Numbered from the stretch's first letter, positions 34,037 through 43,277 are shown. The stretch is DNA of 64,000 bases from Streptomyces sp. NBC_00162 (GCF_024611995.1 NZ_CP102509.1:3472001-3536000), one strand, 5' to 3'. The notes: generated from the sequence alone by a model not told the origin. Made by a program: numbers and translations.

Positions 34037-34809
34037 GTACGTACGACGCGAGCTTCCGGATCTGGCGGGGCGACGCGGAGGGCGGGGAACTGCGGGACTT
34101 CACCGTCGAGGTGCACGACGGGGAGGTGGTCCTGGACATCGTCCACCGGCTCCAGGCGACGCAGGCCTCGGACCTCGCGGTGCGCTGGAACTGCAAGGCG
34201 GGCAAGTGCGGCTCGTGCAGCGCGGAGATCAACGGCCAGCCGCGGCTGATGTGCATGACGCGGATGTCGACCTTCGAGCGGTCCGAGACGATCACGGTCA
34301 CCCCGCTGCGTGCCTTTCCGGTCATCCGCGACCTGGTCACGGACGTCTCCTTCAACTACCAGAAGGCGAGGGAGATCCCGGCCTTCGTACCGCCGGCGGG
34401 GGTGGCCCCGGGCGCGTACCGGATGCAGCAGATCGATGTGGAGCGCTCGCAGGAGTTCCGCAAGTGCATCGAGTGCTTCCTGTGCCAGGACACCTGTCAT
34501 GTGGTGCGTGACCACGAGGAGAACAAGCCCGCCTTCGCCGGTCCGCGCTTCCTGATGCGGGTGGCGGAGCTGGACATGCACCCCCTGGACGCGGCGGCGG
34601 AGGGGGGCCTGGACCGCAAGAGCACCGCGCAGGAGGAGCACGGGCTCGGCTACTGCAACATCACCAAGTGCTGTACGGAGGTCTGCCCCGAGGGCATCAA
34701 GATCACCGACAACGCCCTGATCCCGCTGAAGGAGCGGGCGGTGGACCGCAAGTACGACCCGCTGGTGTGGCTGGGGAGCAAGATCCGGCGGCGTTCCGGC
34801 TCCCAGTAG
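34033..34809 (+). CDS. sdhB: Succinate dehydrogenase iron-sulfur subunit
   Basis: 258 aa. The [2Fe-2S] cysteines are in CKAGKCGSCSAEI with a fourth in LMCMTRM. The C-terminal half carries CIECFLCQDTC and CCTEVCPEG for the [4Fe-4S] and [3Fe-4S] clusters. Transfers electrons from FAD to quinone at the membrane anchor. Length fits the Sdh1 type. Followed within 10 bp by a strong hairpin. Confidence 0.95.
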   Translation: MSTYDASFRIWRGDAEGGELRDFTVEVHDGEVVLDIVHRLQATQASDLAVRWNCKAGKCGSCSAEINGQPRLMCMTRMSTFERSETITVTPLRAFPVIRDLVTDVSFNYQKAREIPAFVPPAGVAPGAYRMQQIDVERSQEFRKCIECFLCQDTCHVVRDHEENKPAFAGPRFLMRVAELDMHPLDAAAEGGLDRKSTAQEEHGLGYCNITKCCTEVCPEGIKITDNALIPLKERAVDRKYDPLVWLGSKIRRRSGSQ

Positions 34810-34815
34810 TGCGGT

Positions 34816-34856
34816 GCGGGCCCCCGTGCGCGGCGTGTGCGCCTGCGGGGGCCCGC
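34816..34856 (+). terminator. Hairpin downstream of sdhB, between convergent genes
   Basis: GCGGGCCCCCG (34816-34826) pairs perfectly with 34846-34856. It lies between the sdhB stop and the stop of the convergent small secreted protein gene, so it can serve both directions. Confidence 0.8.
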
Positions 34857-34864
34857 GGCGGGGG

Positions 34865-35104
34865 TCAGCGCCCGGAGTGGTCGATGACGTTGCCGTTGGA
34901 GCAGTTGTTGGCGTGGTCGCCCACCCAGTCACCGAGGACGGGGACCACGGCCACCTCCTGGAGGCAGACGGCGGCAGCGGTGAAGTTCCAGTTGTTCGCG
35001 GCGTTCACACCCCCGCCGAAGTTGCTGTCGTTGTCGGCGTGGGCGGGGACGGCGAGGCTGAGGGCGGCCACGGTGAGCGCGGCGGCGGCCATGATCTTCT
35101 TCAT
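34865..35104 (-). CDS. Small secreted protein, possibly rodlin-like
   Basis: 79 aa from the ATG at 35104. A clear Sec signal peptide (MKKIMAAAALTVAALSLAVPAHA) leaves a mature protein of about 56 residues rich in Asn and Gly. It has two cysteines about 25 residues apart (AAVCLQEVAVVPVLGDW and NNCSNGNVID). The pattern of a Cys, a hydrophobic V-V-P stretch, then NxCxN recalls the repeats of Streptomyces rodlins, but the protein is much shorter and the match is by eye only. It may be an envelope or aerial-hypha surface protein. Confidence 0.7.
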   Translation of the reverse strand: MKKIMAAAALTVAALSLAVPAHADNDSNFGGGVNAANNWNFTAAAVCLQEVAVVPVLGDWVGDHANNCSNGNVIDHSGR

Positions 35105-35188
35105 GGCTTGCCAACGAGCCGGTGCCGGGCAGGTCACCGGTGATCACTCCGGGTGCGGAGCAATAGGACCGCCCATACGCTCCCAGTT

Positions 35189-37258
35189 GTGACTGCGCTG
35201 AAGAGCACCATGGTCGCCCGGGCCGGGCTCGCCCTCGCCGCCGCGCTGCTGGCGCTCGGCGGCTGGGGCGTGGCCGGGGCGCCGCCCGCCCGGGCCGAGG
35301 ATCCCGTCACCCTTTCGCAGCAGGGGCAGATCACCGACCGGGTCGGCGCACTGGGAGACCGCAACGCCGCCGTCGCCGCCGCGATCGACAAGCTGTACGC
35401 CGACCGGAGGATCCAGCTCTTCGTGACGTACGTACGGGACTTCTCCGGGCGCTCCGCCCAGAGCTGGGCCGACGCCACCGCGGAGAAGAACGGCCTGGGC
35501 CAGGACGACGTCCTGCTGGCGGTGGCGACCGGGGCCCGCCAGTACGCCTACTCCGCCGCCGTCGACTCCGGATTCACCGAGCAGCAGCTCGCGGACGTCG
35601 CCCGGACGGCCATCGAGCCCGCCCTGAGGCAGAACGACTGGGCGGGGGCCGCCATCGGCGCGGCCAACGGCTACAACGCGGTGCTCGGCGGGCAGCCCGT
35701 ACCCGTGCCCGCCATCACCCCCGGCCCGGCGGATCCCGGCGGCAAGGACAGCGGGGAGAGCGGGGCCGGGGACTACGTGCTCCCGGTGATCGCGGTCGGC
35801 GCGGCCGGGGCGCTCGGGGCGTACGCGTACTCCCGCCGCAAGCGCAAGGACGCCGCCGGCGGCGGTCGCGGTACGAAGACCGGGCCGGGCTGGCCCGAGG
35901 GAGCGCCCGACCGGCTCCCGCTGCCGGAGCTGGACGCGAAGGCCAAGGCGCTGCTGGTGGAGACCGACGACTCCATCCGCACCAGCATCGAGGAACTCGG
36001 CTTCGCCACCGCACAGTTCGGCGACGAGGCGGTCGCCCCCTTCAACACGGCCGTGGAGTACGCCAAGAGCGAGCTGACGCACGCCTTCCGGCTGCGCCAG
36101 CAGCTCGACGACGCCTATCCGGAGGACGACGCGACCCGGCGCCGGATGCTGGACGAGATCGTCGCCCGGTGCACCGAGGCGAGCCGGCGGCTCGACGCCG
36201 AGACCGCGGACTTCGACCGGCTGCGGGACCTGGAGAAGAACGCCCCGCAGGCCCTCGCCACCGTGGAAGCGCACTTCCGGGCGCTGACGGGGCGCACCAC
36301 GACGGCCGTGGCGACCCTGACCGCGCTGACGCAGCGGTACGCGGACTCGGCGTCCGCGCCCGTCGCCTCCAACCCCGAACAGGCCGAGGACCGGCTGCTG
36401 TTCGTCACCACCCACCTCGGCGAGGCCCGTGCCGCCGTCGACGGAGGCGACAACGGCAGGGCGGCCGTGCACGTACGGGCCGCCGAGGGCGCGGTCGACC
36501 AGGCCGCGACACTGCTCGACGCGGTGGAGCGGCGGGCCCAGGAGCTAGCGGAGGCGGCGGGGAAGCTGCCGGGCGCGCTGAACGAGACGGAGACCGACCT
36601 CGCGGACGCGGGCGGGCTGCTCAGCGGCACCTCGGAGGGCACCTCGACGGCGGATCTGCGGGGCCGCATCGGCCGCGCCGAGTCGGTCCTGGCCGACGTA
36701 CGGCAGGAACAGGCGGGCGGCCGGTACGACCCGATCGACGCGCTGCGCCGGGTCGAGGAGGCCGACGCGGCCCTGGACGAGGCGCTGGCCGGCGCGCGGG
36801 AGCGGGAGTCGGGCCGGCAGCGGGCGACGGCCCTGCTCGAGCAGGCCATGCTCTCGGCGCGCAGCGCGATCGGCGCGGCCACGGACTACATCACCACCAG
36901 CCGGGGCGCGGTCGGCAGCCAGGCCCGCACCCGGCTGGCGGAGGCCCAGCGGCACATCGAGCGGTCGGTGTCGATGAGGGAGCCGGACCCCGCGGCCGCG
37001 CTGGCGGAGGCCCAGCAGGCGGACGCGCTGGCCCGGCAGGCACAGCAGCTGGCGGAGCAGGACGTACGGGCGTACCAGGACCCGTACGGGGGCCGCCGGT
37101 CCGGCGGCGGCCAGGGCGGCGCCGTACTCGGCGGGATCATCCTCGGCGAGCTCCTGCGGGGCGGAGGCGGGTTCGGGGGCGGCGGGGGCGGCCGCGGGCC
37201 CGGATCCTTCGGCGGCGGCGGAACCCGCGGCCGGATGGGCGGCGGCGGCCGCTTCTGA
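35189..37258 (+). CDS. TPM-domain membrane protein
   Basis: 689 aa from the GTG at 35189; a GTG at 35153 or ATG at 35210 are alternatives because no site has a strong ribosome-binding site. A signal or anchor sequence is followed by a TPM domain (about 45-160, IQLFVTYVRDFSG, then ATGARQYAYSAAVDSGF), a transmembrane helix near YVLPVIAVGAAGALGAYAY, long helical coiled-coil repeats, and a Gly-rich tail (FGGGGGGRGPGSFGGGGTRG). TPM proteins are membrane-associated, with proposed phosphatase or photosystem-repair roles in other groups. It lies 42 bp before pspA, so an envelope-stress role is likely. Confidence 0.83.
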   Translation: MTALKSTMVARAGLALAAALLALGGWGVAGAPPARAEDPVTLSQQGQITDRVGALGDRNAAVAAAIDKLYADRRIQLFVTYVRDFSGRSAQSWADATAEKNGLGQDDVLLAVATGARQYAYSAAVDSGFTEQQLADVARTAIEPALRQNDWAGAAIGAANGYNAVLGGQPVPVPAITPGPADPGGKDSGESGAGDYVLPVIAVGAAGALGAYAYSRRKRKDAAGGGRGTKTGPGWPEGAPDRLPLPELDAKAKALLVETDDSIRTSIEELGFATAQFGDEAVAPFNTAVEYAKSELTHAFRLRQQLDDAYPEDDATRRRMLDEIVARCTEASRRLDAETADFDRLRDLEKNAPQALATVEAHFRALTGRTTTAVATLTALTQRYADSASAPVASNPEQAEDRLLFVTTHLGEARAAVDGGDNGRAAVHVRAAEGAVDQAATLLDAVERRAQELAEAAGKLPGALNETETDLADAGGLLSGTSEGTSTADLRGRIGRAESVLADVRQEQAGGRYDPIDALRRVEEADAALDEALAGARERESGRQRATALLEQAMLSARSAIGAATDYITTSRGAVGSQARTRLAEAQRHIERSVSMREPDPAAALAEAQQADALARQAQQLAEQDVRAYQDPYGGRRSGGGQGGAVLGGIILGELLRGGGGFGGGGGGRGPGSFGGGGTRGRMGGGGRF

Positions 37259-37300
37259 ACCTCAGCGCGTACCCACATCCCTCACCAGGAGAGACCCACC

Positions 37301-38014
37301 ATGAGCAAGCAGACCATCCTCGGCCGCGTCACCCAGCTCGCCAAGGCCAACATCAACGCGCTGCTGGACCAGGCGGAGGACCCGCAGAAGATGCTGGACC
37401 AGCTGATCCGGGACTACACGAACAACATCTCGGAGGCCGAGCAGGCCGTCGCGACGACGATCGGCAACCTCCGGATGCTGGAGGCCGACCACAAGGAGGA
37501 CGTGGAGGCGGCGGCCGAGTGGGGCGGCAAGGCCCTCGCGGCGAGCAAGAAGGCGGACGAGCTGCGGGCGGCGGGCTCGGCTGCGGACGCCGACAAGTTC
37601 GACAACCTGGCGAAGGTGGCGCTGGGCCGGCAGATGCAGTCGGAGAAGGAGGCGCAGACGGCGGAGCCGACGATCGCCGCCCAGACGGAGGTCGTCGACA
37701 AGCTCAAGTCCGGTCTGGACTCGATGAAGAACAAGCTGACGGAGCTCCAGGCGAAGCGCGACGAGCTGGTGGCCCGGGCCAAGACCGCGCAGGCGCAGAA
37801 CACGATGCTGGACGCGGTGAAGAACATCGACGTCATGGACCCGACCAGCGACCTGAACCGCTTCGAGGAGAAGGTGCGGCGCGAGGAGGCCATGGCGATG
37901 GGCAAGCAGGAACTGGCCGCGTCCTCCCTGGACGCGCAGTTCGAGTCCCTGGAGGACCTCGGCAAGACCTCGGAGATCGAGGCCCGCCTCGCCGCCCTGA
38001 AGGCCACCGCCTAG
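37301..38014 (+). CDS. pspA: PspA/IM30-family membrane stress protein
   Basis: 237 aa, almost entirely helical. The N-terminus MSKQTILGRVTQLAKANINA is the amphipathic membrane-binding helix of the family. DPQKMLDQLIRDY and LEADHKEDVEAA follow, and a long coiled coil runs through the centre. PspA forms scaffolds that stabilise the cytoplasmic membrane. A good AGGAGAG site precedes the ATG. Adjacent on the same strand to the TPM gene, probably one operon. Confidence 0.93.
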   Translation: MSKQTILGRVTQLAKANINALLDQAEDPQKMLDQLIRDYTNNISEAEQAVATTIGNLRMLEADHKEDVEAAAEWGGKALAASKKADELRAAGSAADADKFDNLAKVALGRQMQSEKEAQTAEPTIAAQTEVVDKLKSGLDSMKNKLTELQAKRDELVARAKTAQAQNTMLDAVKNIDVMDPTSDLNRFEEKVRREEAMAMGKQELAASSLDAQFESLEDLGKTSEIEARLAALKATA

Positions 38015-38060
38015 GCCCTGCCCGGGCGACAGGACCTGGGCCCCGTCCGGCCCGCTACCC

Positions 38061-40682
38061 CTACCCGTACATGCCCAGCAGCTGCTCCGCCGAGAGTTCC
38101 GCCACGGCCTCCGCCGCCGCGCCCGGGAGCGGGAGCTCGAACCAGACCGTCTTGCCGCGGTGGGTGCGCCGCGTGCCCCACCCGGCCGACAGCAGGCCCA
38201 CCAGCTGGAGGCCCCGCCCGCCCTCGTCCGTGTCGCGGGCGCGGCGCCGCCGCGGCTGGACCAGGTTCGCGTCCCACACCTCGCACACCAGGGTCCGGTC
38301 CAGCAGCAGCCGGAGCCGGATCTCGCCCTCCCCGTAGCGCAGGGCATTGGTGACCAGTTCGCTGACCAGCAGCTCGGTGGTGTCCAGCAGTCCCTCCAGG
38401 CCCCACGCGGGCAGCTTCGCCCGCGCCAGCTCCCGCGCCCGGCCCACCGAGCGGGCCTCGCGCGGCAGCTGCCAGTCCCCCACCGCGTCCTGCGGCAGGC
38501 CCTGTACCCGGGCCATCAGCAGGGCGATGTCGTCCTCCCCGTGCCGGGTGTCCAGCGTGTTCAGGACGTGGTCGCAGACGTCCTCCAGGGGGCGGACCGG
38601 GTCCGCCAGGGCTTCCCGCAGCCCGCGCAGGCCCTCCTCCAGCGGATGGTCGCGCGACTCCACGAGTCCGTCGGTGTACAGCGCGAGCAGCGCCCCCTCC
38701 GGCAGGTCCACCTCTACCTCCTCGAACGGCTCCCCGCCCACTCCCAGCGGCATCCCGGGCGGCACCTCCAGCAGCAGCGCGGGCCGCGGCCGCCCGGCCT
38801 CGTCCGGTGGTTCCACCAACACGGGCGGCATGTGGCCCGCATTGGCGATGGTGCAGCGCCGCGTCACCGGGTCGTACACCGCGTACACACAGGTGGCGAG
38901 GTACACCTCCGAGCGGTCAGCGTCCCGCGAGTGCAGGGCCGCCCGCGAGGCCTGCTGGGATCCGCCGGGCGCCCCGAGGCCCCGGGCGATCTCGTCCAGC
39001 GCGGTCAGCACCTCCGCCGGTTCGAGGTCCAGCAGCGCCAGGGTCCGTACGGCGGTGCGCAGTTCGCCCATCGCGACGGCGGCCCGCAGCCCCCGTCCCA
39101 TCACGTCGCCGACGACCAGCGCCGTGCGGTGGCCGGGCAGCTCGATGACGTCGAACCAGTCGCCGCCGACCTCGGTGGCCGCGTTCCCCGGCAGGTACCG
39201 GCAGGCGATGTCCAGGCCGGCCGCCTCCGGGTCGCCGGGCGGCAGCAGGCTGCGCTGCAGTATCAGCGCCCGCTCGTGCTCGCGGCGGTAGAGCCGCGCG
39301 TTGTCGATGCAGACGGCGGCCCGTGCGGCCAGCTCCACGGCCACCGCCCGGTCCCGTTCGCCGAAGGGTTCGCTGCCCTTCGTACGGGAGAACTGCGCGA
39401 GGCCGACCACCGTGTCGTGGGCGACCATCGGCACGACGAGCGTGGACTGCACGAGATCGTCCGCGCCGCCCCCCTCGATGAGCCGCGGCCGTGCCGTGCG
39501 CAGCGCCAGCGCCCCGGGCGAGGCCGCCGGATAGCGGTGCACCTCGCCTACGGAGACCAGCGCGCCCGGTCCCGACAGCGGGGCGTCCGAGACGGCCGAG
39601 GCGAAGGCGACCCGCCGCAGCGGCGCGGACGGAGCGCGGCCCGCGCCCAGCCCGGGCGGCAGCGAGGGCACCCCGGGTCCTTGCGGCCGCGCGGGCCGGT
39701 CGTCGTCGCCGAGCAGCAGCCCCTGGTAGAGGTCGACGGCGGCCAGGTCGCAGAAGCCCGGGACGGTGACGTCGAGGAGTTCGCGGGCGGTGGTCTCCAG
39801 GTCGAGGGAGTTCCCGATGCGGTGCCCGGCCTCGTTGAGCAGTGCGAGATTGCGCCGGACCCCGGCGGCCTCGCGGGCGGCGAGGTGACGGCGTGTGACG
39901 TCGGTCCCGATCCCGGCGATGCCGATGGGCCGGCCCGTCCCGCCGTGCACGCGGTAGAGGTTGATGGACCAGTGGCGGTTGTCCCGGCTGCCGGGGGCGG
40001 CTCCGGTGATGCGGAGGTCGGTGACCGAGTCCCCGGTCTCCAGCACCCGGCGCAGGGCCTCGGCCATCCGGTCGGCCTCGTGCACCGGCAGGTAGTCGTG
40101 CACGGTCCGGCCCCGGTGCTCCTCGGCGGAGCCCCCGAAGACGGCGGCGAAGCGGCGGTTGGCCCGCTGCACGGTCAGGTCCGTACCGAAAAGGAGGAAA
40201 CCGAAAGGAGATTGGCCGAATATGGCCTGTGACGCCGCCAGATCGGATTCGATGCGCCGCAGCGCGCGCACGTCGACGACGACACACAGCGCGGCCCGCT
40301 CGGCGGCTTCGGTCTGCGTGGGCATCACGTAGATCTCGGCCACGCCGTGCTCACCGTCGCCGCCCGGAATCCGGAAGGGGACGAGGCCCGTCCATTCCTT
40401 GCCGTCGAGAATCTCGGCGACCCGGCGGTGTCCGCCCGCGCGCAGCTCGGGCGGCATGAAGGCGTCGACCGGATCGCGGCCCACGGCTTGGGCCGCGGTC
40501 AGCCCGAAGAGATCCTCGGCGCGCAGACTCCACTGGTCGATGAGCCCGTCAGGACCGATCGAGAAAGAGGCGACCTTTATGTAGTCATATATCGAACCAG
40601 GCGGACTGCTGTGCCACAGGGAGTCGTGCCATGTCTCCCCGGGCACCCTGGTCTGATGTGCCTGCGCAGGTATCTCGCTCAC
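38061..40682 (-). CDS. PAS-PAS-GAF-SpoIIE phosphatase with C-terminal HATPase domain
   Basis: 873 aa from a GTG preceded by GGAGGGG. In order: a PAS domain (about 30-140, IGPDGLIDQWSLRAEDLFGLT), a second PAS (about 150-265, FGFLLFGTDLTVQRANRRFAAVF), GAF (about 280-470), SpoIIE/RsbU PP2C phosphatase (about 485-710, ATEVGGDWFDVIELPGHRTA and VVGDVMGRG) and an RsbW-type ATPase (about 725-865, ELLVSELVTNALRYGEG). The combination is a partner-switching regulator that can both dephosphorylate and phosphorylate anti-sigma antagonists. Large families of these exist in Streptomyces; the cognate sigma system is not in the window. Confidence 0.93.
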   Translation of the reverse strand: MSEIPAQAHQTRVPGETWHDSLWHSSPPGSIYDYIKVASFSIGPDGLIDQWSLRAEDLFGLTAAQAVGRDPVDAFMPPELRAGGHRRVAEILDGKEWTGLVPFRIPGGDGEHGVAEIYVMPTQTEAAERAALCVVVDVRALRRIESDLAASQAIFGQSPFGFLLFGTDLTVQRANRRFAAVFGGSAEEHRGRTVHDYLPVHEADRMAEALRRVLETGDSVTDLRITGAAPGSRDNRHWSINLYRVHGGTGRPIGIAGIGTDVTRRHLAAREAAGVRRNLALLNEAGHRIGNSLDLETTARELLDVTVPGFCDLAAVDLYQGLLLGDDDRPARPQGPGVPSLPPGLGAGRAPSAPLRRVAFASAVSDAPLSGPGALVSVGEVHRYPAASPGALALRTARPRLIEGGGADDLVQSTLVVPMVAHDTVVGLAQFSRTKGSEPFGERDRAVAVELAARAAVCIDNARLYRREHERALILQRSLLPPGDPEAAGLDIACRYLPGNAATEVGGDWFDVIELPGHRTALVVGDVMGRGLRAAVAMGELRTAVRTLALLDLEPAEVLTALDEIARGLGAPGGSQQASRAALHSRDADRSEVYLATCVYAVYDPVTRRCTIANAGHMPPVLVEPPDEAGRPRPALLLEVPPGMPLGVGGEPFEEVEVDLPEGALLALYTDGLVESRDHPLEEGLRGLREALADPVRPLEDVCDHVLNTLDTRHGEDDIALLMARVQGLPQDAVGDWQLPREARSVGRARELARAKLPAWGLEGLLDTTELLVSELVTNALRYGEGEIRLRLLLDRTLVCEVWDANLVQPRRRRARDTDEGGRGLQLVGLLSAGWGTRRTHRGKTVWFELPLPGAAAEAVAELSAEQLLGMYG

Positions 40683-40831
40683 GCGACCGTCCCCTCCAGC
40701 TCACCGCAACCGGACCGGCCATGACCGCAGTATTCAGCACCACGGCCCCGGACGGCACGGCGTTCACGATCACAAAAAGGTCCCGTTAGTTTCGAGCCAC
40801 CTCGTGTGATGGTCGGCCACCCGTCACCTTG

Positions 40832-41335
40832 TTACTCACCAGGAAGAGCCAACTCGAACCACACAGTCTTGCCCGACTTCCCGTGACGGGTCCCCCAGCG
40901 CTGCGAGGAGACGGCGACGAGATGCAGCCCGCGGCCGCCCTCGTCGTCGGCGTGGGCGACCCTCTCCCGGGGCGGATCCGGAAGCGGATCGGAAACTTCC
41001 ACGAGGAGGGCGGCGCCGCCGACCGGACTGCCGGCGGCCGGATTCCGCCGTACCAGACGGACGCCGATGGGACCGGACGCGTACCGCAGGGAGTTGGTGA
41101 CGAGCTCGCTGACCAGCAGGACGGTCACATCGCCGACGGATTCGAGGCCCCAGGCCCGGAGGGCGCCGCGCACGGCGTGCCGGGCGGTGCGGACGGCGCC
41201 GGGCTCAGCGGGGAAGGCCCACTCGGCGCATTCACCGTCTGTGTCGATCACGCCGATCACTTCCCGGGCCGGCAGCGACCCCAGTCCGGTTCGTCGGGGA
41301 CGAAAGGGGGACGAGATTGGGACTAATAGCGACAT
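40832..41335 (-). CDS. Stand-alone RsbW-like ATP-binding regulatory protein
   Basis: 167 aa from the ATG at 41335 with AGGGGGT just upstream. The HATPase_c fold is shown by VTVLLVSELVTNSLRYASG, a DDEGGRGLHLVAV G-box and the terminal TRHGKSGKTVWFEL. The C-terminus is very similar to the ATPase domain of the 873-aa phosphatase immediately downstream, so the two probably share an ancestor and perhaps a pathway. Likely an anti-sigma factor kinase. Confidence 0.87.
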   Translation of the reverse strand: MSLLVPISSPFRPRRTGLGSLPAREVIGVIDTDGECAEWAFPAEPGAVRTARHAVRGALRAWGLESVGDVTVLLVSELVTNSLRYASGPIGVRLVRRNPAAGSPVGGAALLVEVSDPLPDPPRERVAHADDEGGRGLHLVAVSSQRWGTRHGKSGKTVWFELALPGE

Positions 41336-41414
41336 ACCCCCTATTTGGGGCGTCGTACCACTCGACCCCCCATGCACCGGCGCACTGTGGCGCAGACGGC
41401 CTAGAACGCGAGCG

Positions 41415-41849
41415 TCACGCGCCCCCGGGCGCCCCGTCGTGCAGTTTCGGGCGCTGCCCGGCGCGCAGGCGGCGCCCGGCCTCGGCGACCGCGGGCCGGT
41501 CCTGGTCGAGCCAGTCCACCGACTCCAGCTCATCCGGCCCCAGCCAGCGCAGCTCGTCGTGGTCCTCCAGCGGCGCGGGTTCACCGGAGACCAGGCGGGC
41601 GGTCCACACGTGCAGGACGAGGCCGGGCTTCAGCGGCCATTCCCCCGGGATGCGCTCCAGCGGCTCGGCCTCGACGCCGAGCTCTTCGCGCAGTTCGCGC
41701 ACCAGCGCCTCGGGGACGGACTCACCCGGCTCGGCCTTGCCGCCCGGCAGCTCCCAGCGCCCGGCCAGCTCCGGAGGTGCGCTGCGACGGGCGGCCAGCA
41801 GGCGCCCCTCATGACAAAGGGCTCCGCCCACGACCACTCGTACAGTCAT
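41415..41849 (-). CDS. Nudix hydrolase (MutT-like)
   Basis: 144 aa. The Nudix box is complete: GGKAEPGESVPEALVREL followed by REELGV, with the metal-binding REExE-type residues. The N-terminus MTVRVVVGGALCHEGRLLAARR matches MutT-like (d)NTP pyrophosphatases that remove oxidised nucleotides. It lies 28 bp downstream of the SPOR gene's stop-side neighbour on the same strand. The exact substrate is unknown. Confidence 0.9.
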   Translation of the reverse strand: MTVRVVVGGALCHEGRLLAARRSAPPELAGRWELPGGKAEPGESVPEALVRELREELGVEAEPLERIPGEWPLKPGLVLHVWTARLVSGEPAPLEDHDELRWLGPDELESVDWLDQDRPAVAEAGRRLRAGQRPKLHDGAPGGA

Positions 41850-41877
41850 GGGCGGAGCCTATGTCAACACTGGATGC

Positions 41878-42063
41878 TCAGTTCATCGTGGCGGTCTGAC
41901 CGATCCGCTCGACCCAGTAGACCTGCTTGTGTCCACGGTCGTCGAGGCTGTCGACGACCTTCTGGGCCTCGGCCCGGGTGGAGTACCGGCCCACCCGGTA
42001 GCGGTTGCCGTTGTCGTCCTGACGTATGACCAGCCACGGGAGCAGGGCACCGCTGTCGTTCAT
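41878..42063 (-). CDS. SPOR-domain small protein
   Basis: 61 aa. The sequence NRYRVGRYSTRAEAQKVVDS and the following KQVYWVERIG form a short SPOR-like beta-alpha-beta unit, although there is no membrane anchor or signal. SPOR folds bind denuded peptidoglycan in larger proteins; a free cytoplasmic form is common in Streptomyces and its role is unknown. Start chosen at the only ATG giving the domain. Confidence 0.75.
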   Translation of the reverse strand: MNDSGALLPWLVIRQDDNGNRYRVGRYSTRAEAQKVVDSLDDRGHKQVYWVERIGQTATMN

Positions 42064-42472
42064 CGCGTTTCACCCTCCGCCGACGCACCTGACCGGGAAA
42101 CCGCATTGCGCATATGCCCGAGCTTACGCCCGGACTTTACGGAGCGGATACGGTTTTTCACGAAGAGGTACCTCGCAGGCGTACGCATCCGGCCATGCGT
42201 ACGAGCGGGCCGTACGCGCCGGTTCAGACCCGGCGTACGGAGGGCACGGGAAGGATCACCGTGCCGCTGCGGCGGGCATCCCCGCAGGTGGCCCCGAGGG
42301 CGCGGCCCCGTCCCGACCGGACGGGGCGGTCGGCGTCTCGCGGACCGGGCCGACGGGGGCGGGGCGAGGATCGCGAGGACGAAGGCGATCACCATCGCGC
42401 CGAAATCCGACGGGTTGACACCCCGTCACCCGCGGGCACTGCACGGCGGTTACACCCCCGCGGGCCGCGGGC
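42064..42472. other. 409-bp gene-free region with two inverted repeats
   Basis: No credible gene. CGTACGCAT (42180-42188) pairs perfectly with ATGCGTACG (42195-42203). Just beyond, GTACGCGCCGG-like and CCGGCGTACGG sequences (about 42211-42240) form a second, imperfect hairpin. Either may terminate the GntR gene or belong to the SPOR gene promoter; a T-run at 42154-42158 is near. Confidence 0.4.
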
Positions 42473-43225
42473 TCACCTCACCGGGAGGTGGTACGCCAGG
42501 CGGTAGCGGTCCGCCGGGACGACCACGTCGGCCGTTTCGACCGCGCGGCCGGACGCGTAGTAGGTGCGGCCGATCACGAGCACCACGTGCCCGGGGACCC
42601 CGCCGAGGAGGACGAGTTCTTCCGCCAGTCCGGGTCTCGCGCCGACCTCCTCCACCACGTTGTCCACGACGACATCGATCGCGGCCATCCGGTCGACCAC
42701 CCCGGAGCCCCCCAACGGCCCCTCCTCCGGCAGCATCACCGGCGTCCGGCCGGTCACGGCCAGCGGCTCCCACGAGGTCGACAGCATCATCGCCTCCCCC
42801 GCGTCGCGGAACACGTACCGCGTCCGCATCACCCGCTCGCCCGGCTCGATGCCGAGCCGCTTGGCGATCTCCGCCGGGGCCGCCGCCTGCTCGCTGTTCG
42901 AATCCCACGTGCCGCGCGCCCCGGCCTCCGACTGCTCCTGCCGGAACGGGGTCGAGGTGCGGCCCGTGCGGTAGCCGGAGCGCGCGACCCGCCGCGGCAC
43001 CGGCTGCTCCCGTACGTACGTACCCGACCCGGACCGGCCCTCGACCAGCCCCTCCGCCATGAGGACCTTGCGCGCCTCCAGCGCCACGGTGTCGGAGACC
43101 CCGTACTCCTCGCGGATGCGAGCCTGCGAGGGGAGCCGGGCGTGCGGGGGCAGGGAACCGTCGACGATCTTCCGTCGCAGATCCCCGGCCACGCGCAGAT
43201 AGGCCGGCTGCTCACCGAAAGTCAC
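42473..43225 (-). CDS. GntR-family regulator, HutC/UTRA type
   Basis: 250 aa. N-terminal winged helix (about 5-75): LRRKIVDGSLPPHARLPSQA, then GLVEGRSGSGTYV. The C-terminal UTRA ligand domain (about 95-245) includes ERVMRTRYVFRDAGEAMMLS and VIGRTYYASGRAVETADVVV. UTRA regulators sense sugars, amino acids or nucleotides. A CAACCG-A-CGGTTG palindrome lies 40 bp upstream of its start and may be its own operator. No metabolic operon is attached, so the ligand cannot be guessed. Confidence 0.92.
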   Translation of the reverse strand: MTFGEQPAYLRVAGDLRRKIVDGSLPPHARLPSQARIREEYGVSDTVALEARKVLMAEGLVEGRSGSGTYVREQPVPRRVARSGYRTGRTSTPFRQEQSEAGARGTWDSNSEQAAAPAEIAKRLGIEPGERVMRTRYVFRDAGEAMMLSTSWEPLAVTGRTPVMLPEEGPLGGSGVVDRMAAIDVVVDNVVEEVGARPGLAEELVLLGGVPGHVVLVIGRTYYASGRAVETADVVVPADRYRLAYHLPVR

Positions 43226-43264
43226 TGGCCACTCCCATCAGGTTGACAGACAGCTACAGCCTGG

Positions 43265-43277
43265 CAACCGACGGTTG
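43265..43277. promoter_or_regulatory. Palindrome upstream of the GntR gene, candidate operator
   Basis: CAACCG (43265-43270) and CGGTTG (43272-43277) form a 6-bp-arm palindrome about one A. It lies 40 bp upstream of the GntR start, a common place for autoregulation. Sequence evidence only. Confidence 0.4.

Noticed and set aside
42060..42395. Possible 111-aa minus-strand gene starting MVIAFVLAILAPPPS
   Set aside because: After a short hydrophobic start it is Arg/Pro-rich without periodic codon bias; no ribosome-binding site. Treated as spacer.
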